Shown here: positions 1 to 9,456 of the stretch, in pieces
How positions within the stretch are numbered: the stretch's first letter is position 1
Layout: each line of letters begins with the position of its first letter
DNA from: Prostheceraeus crozeri
Taxonomy: Eukaryota > Platyhelminthes > Polycladida > Euryleptidae
DNA: 64,000 bases
Direction of reading: 5' to 3'
NCBI GenBank assembly: GCA_907163375.1
Contig: CAJQUW010007793.1
Span: 1-64,000 of the forward strand
Translations under genes and position numbers: made by a program
The notes under the pieces: model-generated
Databases searched by the model: none
What the model was told of the DNA's origin: nothing
The model's input: only the letters and a program-made list of their open reading frames with translations

Positions 1-151
1 TGTGTGAGCAAGCTGCATCGCCTTTTTTGCTGAAAATATTTTATCCACTCGCAATCCTGATGCTAATCACAACATTTATCCGACTTGATGTGACCGATCA
101 TGTCAATGAACATTATTTTTTCCGGTGTGATGTATTCTCTTGTTATTTCAG

Positions 152-967
152 ATCTATGCATTGTCTGACATTGTCGATGGAATAAATGTCGCATACACCG
201 GAAGAGTTGGAATGTCACATTATTTCATCATCAACGGTGTTCGTCACAGCATGTTCAGTAATTGTGTAGTTATTCAGTATCCTCCGCTGCCGGAACGCTA
301 TGCGACAGACGGGATGCGACAAAATGGAGTAACAATGGGCATTCGTGGATGTTATGGATTCAAATTTATTTGTCAAGGTAATGAAACTGATCTCTGTGGA
401 CCTACCAAGCTGGTAATCTTTTCCTCTTGCAGATCGATTTGATGAACTGAATAGCAGGACGCTTTCAAAGCCCTTCACATCTCAAGAAGGTACGTCAGCG
501 AGAAAGTAGGCGTGTCATGACTTCTATCTTCAACTTTCTGATGGAACTCTACATATTAATTAACACAGGAATTCTCTCTTTCTACAACAAGCATTTACTG
601 GAGTACTGAATATATTAATGTGCATGTAATTGTGAAAAAATCTTCTTTCCTGAAGTTTTTCATGTTTACCATAAATTTTGTTGAATATGTCTGTATCTAG
701 TCAATGCAATGAAAAATACGACATTTTCTATGTTATATCATTGACATAAATTTCAGCAGTGAATGAATTCAAACCGTTCAACATTACTTTTTTTTAACAT
801 CACTTTCAGCCATAGAAGTGGATAATAGTACACTAGAATGGAAGTTTGATATCTTGCCTATGTACAATGATGGCACATGGAAAAATCTATGGTTTGTAGA
901 TCAGATTCGATCTAAAACATTGTATCATAGTGAAACTATTTGCCAAGTTGGCTGTGGAAGTTGTTGA
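152..967 (+). CDS. 3' part of an unrecognised spliced gene (three exons: 152-377, 433-489, 810-967)
   Basis: I join three exons with consistent GT-AG borders: the acceptor at 150-151 follows a pyrimidine-rich stretch, the donors follow 377 and 489, and the other acceptors end at 432 and 809. Phases fit throughout (0 in; 1 across both introns), and the join stays open for 147 codons to TGA at 965-967. The 146-residue product has clustered Cys near its end (ETICQVGCGSC) and no hydrophobic span, so a secreted or extracellular tail is possible. I recognise no domain. Upstream exons lie outside the window or in the first 150 bases. The introns are short (55 and 320 bases). The frame consistency is the main support; the last exon could instead continue through an unseen donor. 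Confidence 0.45.
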
Positions 968-1301
968 CACCTAATTACAGGATTTTCATCAAGAGAATTG
1001 CAAGTGAGAAGGCGGCATTGTTTCATGTGAAATAGCCTACTATCCCATGGATAAATATAGTGTGTCTATTTGTAGCAGTCAGTCACAACAATTCTCCAAT
1101 TTTTCAATATTGGAATGCGAATTAAAAATTGGTTCACAAAGTCATAATTGAAAGTGGTCGGTGTGCTGTTTGCAAGAACATCTGAAGAATTCACCGATAG
1201 AAAGTCTAATTATTGGATAATTTCTTCTTCAAGCGGTTAGAAACCTGGCGCTTTTCTGGAAAAAACACATTGAAAGTTTCTTTACCGACAATCATTTCTC
1301 A

Positions 1302-1311
1302 AATAAATAAA
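1302..1311 (+). terminator. Possible polyadenylation signals
   Basis: Two overlapping AATAAA hexamers lie about 335 bases downstream of the stop codon at 965-967. They could end the transcript of the left-edge gene, but AATAAA is common in AT-rich DNA. Confidence 0.3.
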
Positions 1312-1934
1312 ATGTCGCTGGAACTTTTCAATTAATCATTGAATGACACGTGATATTTTGGAAGCTGATATTCGAATTCATGTAGAGATTTTGAAAATTA
1401 TTCAAGTTTAGTGAACAGGGGAACCCTTTAAAGCAGAATGAGTACTCAAAGATTTCTTGGCCTCTGATTTCAAGCTGGAGTTATGCATGTTCTGTAAATC
1501 GACATTACAAGTTGCATAAGAGTCTGATTATACTGTACTATTGATAGATTATCGGAACGATATTTTAAAATGATGAACGTACAGAACGTTTAAAAGGATT
1601 TCCTTCTTTTTCATCCTGTCGGCACAGCATTTTGTAAATTCACTATTACTTTTGAGTACATGGTCTTTGGACAAGGGCCAACAATTCAGATCAAGAATTG
1701 GCCAGATAGATATAAATGCCAATCAAAAGACATGGAAGCCAGATCGCACAAGTTGCATTTTGCCCCAACTAAGTTCCCCTGGCGTGTGCCATAATTTTCA
1801 TGCAATTTCCATTCTCGGACTTTCTATGGTATTGTTAATTTCTATGCTTTCAGCTGAATGTCGCTGATGAGTTACACTTCTATGCCAAAGATGTTCATTT
1901 CATGGATATCCTTGGTGAATATCTCTGAAAATCT

Positions 1935-2015
1935 ATGGTCTGATCATAGACTTCTAAATTTCTCTGGACAGATAGGTTGAAATTTGCTTCCTACATGATC
2001 AGGCCAGAAATCCTA
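1935..2015 (+). repeat. Dispersed inverted repeat, copy 1
   Basis: The roughly 75 bases here, containing TTCTCTGGACAGATAGGT, match the reverse complement of about 3870-3960 with a few indels. Similar CCATAGACTT blocks recur near 7690, 17020 and 18150. The two copies could be the ends of a degraded 2-kb element or two copies of a short repeat. Confidence 0.5.
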
Positions 2016-2785
2016 AATTAGACTACCTTACAAATAGACTGTCATTAAGCATTGTCAAATTTTTTCCATTACAATGGCTGTCAAGCACAGTATACATGCA
2101 CATATTTGTGAACTTCAGGAGTTGGGACGCATTGGCCTGCATGCTCATGCGTTTAAATCATGTGTTACACTTTGCTTATTTTTGTGTGTCACTTGCTTAT
2201 TTTGCGAATTCTCTTCTCACAACTTTCTCAGAACTGAGACATCTGATATTTATGAACAAATTTCTTGCACATGCTGCTGACAAATTTCATTGAAATTTCG
2301 TAAATTTGATTAATGTCCGTGTGTACAGCGAGATTATGAGAAGAAGTAATCGAAAAAATCATCAAGAGTCATCAAATATTCATCAAAATTCTGAGGACTG
2401 CTTTTTCGTTTTTTGAAGCAAGAGACTATTTTCTTAGGCAACTATTCAGTTTGATCTCATCGAATGCCCTCCAGCAAAGAATGTATAGTTGAATCTTACT
2501 GTCAGTAGTGAAATAGTGCTACTGACATCATCTGGATTATTAGGATTCATATTGAAATCAGTCTTTGCATGCAAATATTCTAATCATCTGTGGTTGACTG
2601 CATGATATTTTATCATCAACATTTCTCAAACTGAATCCAGAAAACTTCAATTAAGAAATTGTGAAGATGGAGATGAAATAATTTCCTCCACTCATTTGAC
2701 GTACATCCAATCAAAACACCTCAAGATAATCCGACTGTACTTTTCCGAGTATTGGTCATTAGCCTCAGAAGAATCTCCATCACAG

Positions 2786-3074
2786 GTTGGATCGCTCCAC
2801 ATCTGTTTATACCTCCTCAGAAGTGGCTGATCAGGTTGGGAATGCTTATTCTGTCCATCATTATTGTTTTCATAAAAGCAAATGCAAAGAAGGATCTCCG
2901 TATAGTTCACTTTTATGTCTTGATCCCTTTTCAGACATTCATAATGTAGGAATCGGCGGCTTCTCTTTTCCTCTTAGAAACTGTCCCTCCACGATCAATG
3001 CAATGCGTGGATCCACTGTCAATCTTCCGTCCGTTGACTTCGGTTTTAACAGCAACTTTGCCAGTCCTTCTCAG
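2786..3074 (+). CDS. Candidate exon, unrecognised
   Basis: An open frame runs between a CACAG acceptor and a TCTCAG|GTT donor, phase 2 in and phase 0 out. It encodes about 96 residues with four Cys (YCFHKSKC, LLCLD, RNCPS). No family is recognised. The composition is compatible with an extracellular module, but the splice sites are only moderate and the neighbouring candidate exons do not share its phase. Confidence 0.2.
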
Positions 3075-4119
3075 GTTCAATATAATTGAATCCGATCTCG
3101 AATTTCTATTACTGACTGGTCATCTAGGGATTATACAAAAGTCATCACATTGACAACTTTGGAAAACTTGCGATAGATGATATGTGCCTGTTGGATTGGA
3201 TATCTCTGCGTGATGGATTCGACCATTCGCAGATTTTTCGACAGTCAATGATGCGACGACACTAAAGGGAAGATTTCAACTCATGATCGCCATATTTAGT
3301 CCATGATCGCTTTGAGATATCACAGTCACAAAACCCAGCTTGATTGTTTTGCTTGTAGATTTTAGACAAAATCGTCATAAGACGATATTTGAACTCTCCG
3401 AATTTTCTAAAATTTTCCGAATGTGTTTCCATTGCCAGGACATGCACCTGAAAAGGTGGCCATACCGGATCGTGGCTTTGGAGTTGCTTGAAGAAGCACC
3501 AAGACCGATTAAAGAAATTTGATGTCACTGTCCTTTAGATTACTCTTCATCATTTTTTTCAATTTTCCTTCTTTGCTTCCGATAATGATTGATCTCCTTC
3601 GAGGTGGCATTGAAGTGAGGTTCATGGGAGTGAAGGTTGCACAAGACAGAATGTTTAGTTGGTATATAATACTATTTCGATGCAACTACAAATTCAAATT
3701 TCTTTATTATGCTGAGGAATGTATTGATGCTACACTGTCATTGCATTTCGATTGACAACCAGCAGCGGTATATTTGTTTGGTATTTTGCATTGGAATGAA
3801 TCGCTCAGGAGACTGATTTCAAATAGTCATTGATCAGTTCCATTAGCTACAAATTCGATCTTTTGCAACAGAAATGTTGGTTGGCCTGATCATGTAGAAA
3901 ATGATTTCAAATTTTGCTCACCTATCTGTCCAGAGAAATTTAGAAGTCTATGGTCTGATTCATTGACGTGATCTGCTTAGAATATAATTTGTATGGTTAA
4001 AAAAATTGTATGGTTGATCGCGATGTCTATATTCAACAATAGCACTGTTAATACTCGTCCATACTTATTGAAAATGTAGAACTCGCTTTGCTCGTTTGCT
4101 CTATGGTGCTATTTGCTAA
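3075..4119. other. Gene-poor stretch
   Basis: No supportable gene. The second copy of the dispersed inverted repeat lies at about 3870-3960; the rest is AT-rich and shows no clear structure. Confidence 0.5.
3870..3960 (-). repeat. Dispersed inverted repeat, copy 2
   Basis: This is the reverse-complement partner of about 1935-2015. The shared core is ACCTATCTGTCCAGAGAA, with CATGATCAGGCC on the distal side of both copies. Confidence 0.5.
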
Positions 4120-4124
4120 TAAGC

Positions 4125-5510
4125 GGTCAACAATGTAATATTGCAGTTAAGACAGCTGAACCGCAATATGCTATGAGGCTGAGGGCCGTCAGGCCCGAAG
4201 CCATAGCTTATTGCGGTTCCGATGTCTAAACTGTAATATCATTGTGTTTCGGTTTTCTATGTAACTGAACTGCAACATGCTACTATTGAACCGCAATATA
4301 CCCACGAAGCATATTGCTGTTCAACATCATAGAATTCTAATTCAAATTTGGACTTAAATGGAATGATTACAGCTTTTTCCGATCAAATGTAGAAATTAGA
4401 TCTATCAAAAGTAATATAGAGCAAACAAATGTGGCAAGCCCAATCAAATATAGATATTGAGCGTAACCAAATGCAGCAAGGTCAAACAAATGTGGCAATA
4501 GGCAATCAAATATACAAATCAATTTGAGAATATCAAATAATCCACATGCTATTTTTCAAATGACATGCCATTGTGATTACTTACATGATATGATTAATGT
4601 TTTCCAAAATAATTTTACATGTACAGTGATTCTTGTGCTTTCATCAATTATTTTGTCTCAAACTTTAAATGAATATAGAACTGATCGAACTCTGGATACT
4701 ATAAATCTGCATTAAGTTGTATTTTTCACTGACAGGTACTTGCGAAAAAATAGATTATCAATGAATTAATGATAAATACATCTAATTACACGAATTAATT
4801 AAATGAGCAGTTAAACGATTTTGTTAAAAGTGAGACCTACAACTTTTTCGAAGTGTTATAAATCTATTTAAAATATTGTTTGATTAAACTAACATTTGGT
4901 AAACTAACATGCAGCTCATATATGATCTGATCAAGTGTGAACTCTGGGTGATTGTTCACAATGCTCACCGCTGTCTCGGTAAGAATTTGGTTTACCTTTA
5001 TTCTATTTGCTCTGACACCTCCTCTCTGAACTGCAACCTCACCGTCTCTTTTGAGAGCTCTACTTACTATTGCCCATGCGGATGAACGCTTTATGCCCAA
5101 TTGTCGAACAAGCTCCACGTAGTCTTCACCGCGGTTGTAGGCATCAAACAATCTTTGCTTGTCAGTTGCAGATATTTTCGCATAAGGGATGACTGCTATC
5201 ATCGTAGTGTGACAAAAGTTTCAATCTTTTGAATGTCAGCTATGTGTTAAAAATTTGAATTCATTCAAGCAAGTCAAAGATAGAAATTTGTGACAGCATG
5301 AATGAATCATAGAAAGCAGTAGTAGCATAGAATTCCCTACATAGGATCTTATTTTCTACATTTGATTGCACTATATCACATTTGATATTTCTATGTCAAC
5401 AGTTGATTGGAAAAAGCTATAAAATGTTTTTCATATATCTACGTTCTTTATTCTGAACTGCAATATGCCAAACCGGCATATAGTGGTTCAGTATTTTAAC
5501 TGAGGAAGAT
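4125..5510 (-). mobile_element. Degraded DNA transposon with palindromic ends
   Basis: The ends carry imperfect inverted repeats. On the left (about 4277-4400) are GAACCGCAATAT and AGCTTTTTCCGATCAA; on the right (about 5372-5505) are their complements, TTGATTGGAAAAAGCT and GAACTGCAATATG. Each end is also internally palindromic, with GCAATAT/ATATTGC pairs, and an additional imperfect hairpin at 4133-4240 uses the same motif. The interior carries the N-terminal half of a transposase on the minus strand. The target-site duplication is not resolved. Confidence 0.55.
4864..5202 (-). pseudogene. Truncated IS630/Tc1-type transposase, helix-turn-helix part
   Basis: A 112-residue frame from a real ATG carries a paired-type helix-turn-helix: KQRLFDAYNRGEDYVELVRQ followed by LGIKRSSAWAIVSRALKRDG, then a second winged part, TLDQIIYELHV. 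This layout is typical of the DNA-binding N-terminus of IS630/Tc1-like transposases and related repeat-encoded proteins. The catalytic DDE domain is absent: the frame stops at KQYFK. In the intact family this part binds the terminal repeats. It lies inside inverted repeats, which supports an internally deleted transposon rather than a host gene. Confidence 0.6.
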
Positions 5511-5602
5511 ATACGAACCTAGACACAATGTTGAAAAAAGCGGTCATGAAATGAATATCATAGATTTATCAATTGAACCTCTATAAAATTTTACCGATAA
5601 CT

Positions 5603-5730
5603 CTGATACATCCATGGACGCCTAGATATATGAAGCACATATAAGCTGCATAATATATTGTCTTTATTGACGCAGAATAAAATAAAATGAAATATGGTGC
5701 TTCATATATTTAGGCGTCCATGATGCATCA
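5603..5730. mobile_element. Short hairpin MITE-like element
   Basis: Two arms of about 35 bases (5603-5638 and 5697-5730), both containing ATGGACGCCT and ATATATGAAGCAC, face each other across an AT-rich loop of about 58 bases. The arms differ at few positions. Confidence 0.6.
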
Positions 5731-6074
5731 CACTGGGCATAGTTCTGTATAGTACCATAGATAACCTGAACAATGTAATTATACAAGGTGTTTCAAAAGT
5801 AGGCTAACAGTAGAAATTGGCCTTGAAAAGCTATGTCTTAATGCTATAGATTAATAAGCTATGTCATAATAATCTTTTTCACGATGCCACAGATAGCTAA
5901 TATGCCTTGTATTCGTAAGGGGCAAAAATTCAATACTCTTTGACATCGCGTAAATCATATTAAAATATCTCATGATCTCCAGTGTTTTCATGCCTACATA
6001 TTTCACTACAACCCAATTTGAATCTATACCGATCATGAGAAGTCGAATAACTATCCAACATCTATCAAAAAAAA

Positions 6075-6380
6075 ATTATTAGGAAACCATGTAAACAAGA
6101 TAGTAGTTGTTTCAGTGTTACTGCGGAGAAGGAAGAACAGCTGACATTCGAATGTCCTCCGCGCCCCTCAGCCTGGTGCACGAAGACGCTGTCGTCAACA
6201 CAAGACAGGGAGGCGAAGAAGGAAGAACAGCTGACATCCAAATGTCCTTCACCTTTGTTAATTCCAGCCTCCTCTTAGAACATCGTCAGAAGCTTCTGAC
6301 GATGGCCTAGAGGAGGCTGAAATTAATAAAGGTATTAACATTAAAACAACTACCATTTTGTTTGCTTGGTTTCCTAACAA
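6075..6380. mobile_element. Nested foldback/MITE insert inside the mariner
   Basis: Imperfect inverted ends share TTAGGAAACCA on the left (near 6079) and its complement TGGTTTCCTAA on the right (ending near 6378), continuing into a TAGTTGTTT/AAACAACTA pair. Inside are two direct copies of GGAAGAACAGCTGACAT (about 6131 and 6221) and an inverted pair, CAGCCTCCTCT/AGAGGAGGCTG (6267-6321), with an inner AGAAGCTTCT palindrome. The right part, CTGACGATGGCC followed by GGCTGAAATTAATAAA, resembles the hammerhead-like 3' tails of Penelope-like elements. Confidence 0.55.
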
Positions 6381-6452
6381 AAAAATGAACAAATGAATAA
6401 CCAAGGCCTATTCAACATATCAAAAAATTAATCAACTTAAAGTTGCAAAAAT

Positions 6453-7518
6453 TCACGAACGCAAATGCTCAAAATGTCCACCATGGACATCGGCACATTC
6501 TTGTAGTCTTTCGGCCACACTGTGGCACACAGTTCTGCATAAGTTCCTGTCATCACTGATCTCTTGACAGGCATCTGTGATGTAGGAGCGGAGTTGAGAA
6601 AGTGTGTGAGGTTTTCGTCCGTACACTTTCTCCTTTACAACGCCCCAAAAGAAAAAGTCCATCGGAGTTAGATCGGGAGAGCGAGGAGGCCAAAGGATGC
6701 TACCACATCTCCCGATCCACTTTCCTGGAAAAGTGTCATTCAGATAGCTTCTGACACTCACTGCAAAATGCGCTGGTGCACCATCCTGCTGAAAGTACAG
6801 CTCATTGAAGTTGTTCAATGACTGCATCTCAGGAATCGCAAAGGATTGGAGCATTTGAAGGTACACCTCAGCCGTCACAGTTCTTTCAAAAAATACTGGC
6901 CCAATCACACCGTTGCTTGACATACCGGCCCAGACGGTTAAGCCAGGCTGGTTCAGCTCATTTGTTGATACCATGTGCGGATTTTCAGGGAACCAGTAGA
7001 CACAGTTATGTCTATTTACGTGACCTGATAGTTTGAAACTGGCTTCGTCAGACCAAACTATCTTGTCAAGCAAATCTGGGTTCTCCCGAATTTCCGACAA
7101 CATGAGCACAGCAAACTGCAAGCGTCGTTTCAGCATCATCCGGTAGAAGGTGCTGCAACAGTCTGGGTCGGTATTGTTTCAACTCAACTTTCCTCATCAG
7201 TCTCCAAGTAGAGCTTAGAGAAATGTCCAACTCCAATGAGGGTCTTCTTGTTGACTTCTTCGGACTTTGAACAAATGTTTGGGCCACTAGCTCCTCGTTT
7301 GATGTTATTGAAACTGATCGAGGGCGTCCTGACTTCGGTGCATTCTCTACCGAACCGGTCTTTTCAAATTTATCTCGAATGCGATAAATAGCAAATCTTG
7401 ATGGAGGATTGCTGTGAAAGGCATCTCTCCATTCCATTCGCACCTTTTCAGCATTCTTGTTTTTCCAAAAGGATTTCAAAATCCATTTTCTCTGATCATC
7501 TTTTAGATGACCTGACAT
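6453..7518 (-). pseudogene. Mariner-family transposase, DD41D spacing, one frameshift
   Basis: The first frame (7518 to about 7140) holds the N-terminal helix-turn-helix region, with FAIYRIRDKFEKTGSV and GRPRSVS. The second frame (about 7139 to 6453) holds the catalytic domain: IVWSDEASF (first D), YFQQDGAPAHF (second D) and SPDLTPMDFFFWG (third D). Counting residues, 41 lie between the second D and the D of PMD, so this is a DD41D enzyme, a mariner subgroup known from animals. The two frames overlap and change near 7125-7145 just after a LLPDD motif, consistent with a single indel. All three catalytic aspartates are kept, so only the frameshift visibly disables it. Its job would be cut-and-paste transposition at the flanking 32-base ends. 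Confidence 0.85.
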
Positions 7519-7856
7519 GACAGAAGCAGCAAATTCAAAAAAGCTTCAAGCTTGTTTAATTCACTTCAAGTCAAACTAACAGCGTTTGATTCAAATCAAA
7601 TTAATTGAACATATCCATGCACGTAATGTCAGATTGGTGCTATATCTTGTCCATGATAGATTTCAAAATTCCTTTGCCAATGGAATGCTACTGCATAGAC
7701 TTCTAAATGATAGTAGCAATTACTTCGAAGTCTATGGCTCATGTTGGACTGATCATGGATATCCATCGACTGATTCAGGTGTAAATCGCCAATAGAACGG
7801 TCAACATAGATTTCCTAGGGCAAAATCAACTGTTAGCCTACTTTTGAAACACCTTG

Positions 7857-7948
7857 TATATGCCTATTTCTCGGTCATGAATGATCCAACTGGAGGTCGC
7901 TTACGCGACCTCCAGTTGGATCATTGATGACCGAGAAATAGGCATATA
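7857..7948. repeat. 92-base near-perfect hairpin
   Basis: Two arms of 44 bases (7857-7900 and 7905-7948) are reverse complements with one mismatch, separated by the loop TTAC. The left arm begins in the TATA that ends the mariner. Confidence 0.95.
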
Positions 7949-8442
7949 AATATAACATTGTCGTATACCGGTAGACATCGTATTAACATTGCTATAATGT
8001 TGATATGTACTATTGTCTAGAATCAATAATTACAAGCATTCCAAAACTTTGTTGAGGTTGAATGCCGATGTTTTCAAGAAGACATCTCATCAACGAGAAA
8101 ATAGCTAAACGTTTTCTTTAGGCCTAGATAATAATTCAGTATTTCACGAATGATGCATTTCAGCATATGTGCTTGCCTCTTGGCCAAAATCGACTGCAGC
8201 CACTTTTGCTTTATGAAAGTTTTTCTCTTTAAAAAACACTTGATTTGCATGTGTCTGCAAACTTGCTAAAAAAACAGCTAGGAAAATTATTCTATGCACA
8301 AGTCATTTGTTTACTGTACATGTATACCATTTTGGGGATCCATGTTAACTAATAAATTTTCTACATTTATGTAATCACATAATATGGAAAATCGATCTCT
8401 TGTCAAAGACAACTTCAGTAATGAACCTGTCCTGTTTTCCAG

Positions 8443-8709
8443 GATGTTCTCATGATTACTATGGATATTCATACACTGGGAATTTGGCCACTTCTAGCCA
8501 AGGAGAACAATGCTTGCCATGGAAAGATGTAAATAATTTTATTGTGACATCACACATTTCGCGTGTAACACAAGCTTGGTATGCTTCTTCTCTAAACAAT
8601 GAAACATTGCCTGAAACTTATCTTTTTAGCAAAAAGATATGTGATGAGTTTGACAGCATGAGAGGGCATACTCATTATTGTGGAGTAGCTTATGGATTGA
8701 CATCCCCAG
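8443..8709 (+). CDS. Kringle-like extracellular exon (phase 1-1)
   Basis: The exon has an acceptor TTTTCCAG and a donor CCCCAG|GTAAG, is 267 bases long and has phase 1 at both ends, the classic symmetric arrangement of shuffled extracellular modules. The translated 88 residues contain DYYGYSYTG, SSQGEQCLPW and two later Cys in the ICDEFDSMRG and HYCGVAYG segments. This follows the first part of a kringle (YxG, T-xG-xxCxxW, then Cys pairs). The last two Cys expected of a kringle are missing and would fall in the next exon, which I could not place. Kringles are disulfide-rich binding modules of secreted proteases and receptors. No other exon of the same gene is securely linked. Alternative: a divergent Cys-rich module. 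Confidence 0.5.
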
Positions 8710-8844
8710 GTAAGATTTTGATTTCCTCTTCATTAGGATTCGATTGCATTCTCATATTGCATTCGAGCAATTCTGCTGTTGATAATTGACCAAATGTATT
8801 TTCGGAACCGCCACAGAAAGACCTTCGAGATCACATGGGTCAAC

Positions 8845-9448
8845 CACAGAATTAAATATTTTGTTTATCTGCTTCGGTTTGTAGAAGTGTGATTGATACG
8901 AAATCGCCGGGACATCGAGGAACCTATTAAGTGGGCAAAAAGGAATTCCTTATACCTTGCTGAGATAGGAAAAAGTCGTGCGTCACTTGCGGATTAATGT
9001 GAGTTCCAGCAAAGTGCATCGATTGCCAAAATTCCTTCAGATTCGAAGAATTCAGATCATTGCGCACAAGTTTTCTCCATAATGTTGGTCCATCCGGTCA
9101 TTACTAAAAAAAGTAGCAGGCGTACGAAAATTAGTTCACTTGATGTTTTCACATTCTCTCCTCGTCATTTGTCACTGTATAGTGTATACGCTGAATCGAA
9201 TGTTAGCCAGGCGATGTCTGTTTTGGTGTGCGAAGTGATATCACAGCACGCACGCATCTCTTACTGGCTCTGGTGTCCTCTGCTGACAGCTTATTGTTTG
9301 GAATTTCCAATAGCAAATGATACACGAATTATCCATTCAAGAAGGAGCAAGTTGTCTAATTCTGTGATGAGCCATTTCGGTATTAAGGTTAGATATGATT
9401 CTTCCTTTCTAAGAAGCCGAAGCGCGCGCAGATTAATCTAATTCTGTG
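8845..9448 (+). mobile_element. Non-autonomous hAT-type element, family 1, copy 1
   Basis: The ends are CACAGAATTA on the left and TAATTCTGTG-like on the right. They are flanked by 8-base sequences differing at one position (GGGTCAAC at 8837, GGATCAAC at 9449), as expected for a hAT target duplication. The 119-codon frame inside is shared in part with copy 2 (16360-16961, opposite orientation) but shows no transposase motifs, so I treat it as non-coding. Confidence 0.8.
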
Positions 9449-9456
9449 GGATCAAC

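Larger units (their letters stand above)
968..2785. other. Gene-poor stretch
   Basis: Only short open frames without recognisable domains or good splice borders are visible. A block at about 1935-2015 is repeated in inverted orientation at about 3870-3960. Confidence 0.5.
5780..7860 (-). mobile_element. Full-length mariner-family transposon with perfect terminal repeats
   Basis: Identical 32-base inverted ends, starting TATACAAGGTGTTTC, lie at 5780-5811 and 7829-7860. The outer TA is the likely TA target duplication, as expected for Tc1/mariner. The interior holds one transposase gene on the minus strand, broken by a frameshift, plus a nested foldback insert near its 3' end. Perfect ends suggest fairly recent insertion. 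The 14-base motif GGTGTTTCAAAAGT recurs at the end of the degraded relative near 13822. Confidence 0.9.

Noticed and set aside
9082..9441. 119-codon open frame as a gene
   Set aside because: It lies wholly inside a non-autonomous hAT-type element, lacks transposase motifs, and the copy at 16360 breaks it; it starts from a position with no promoter or splice support.
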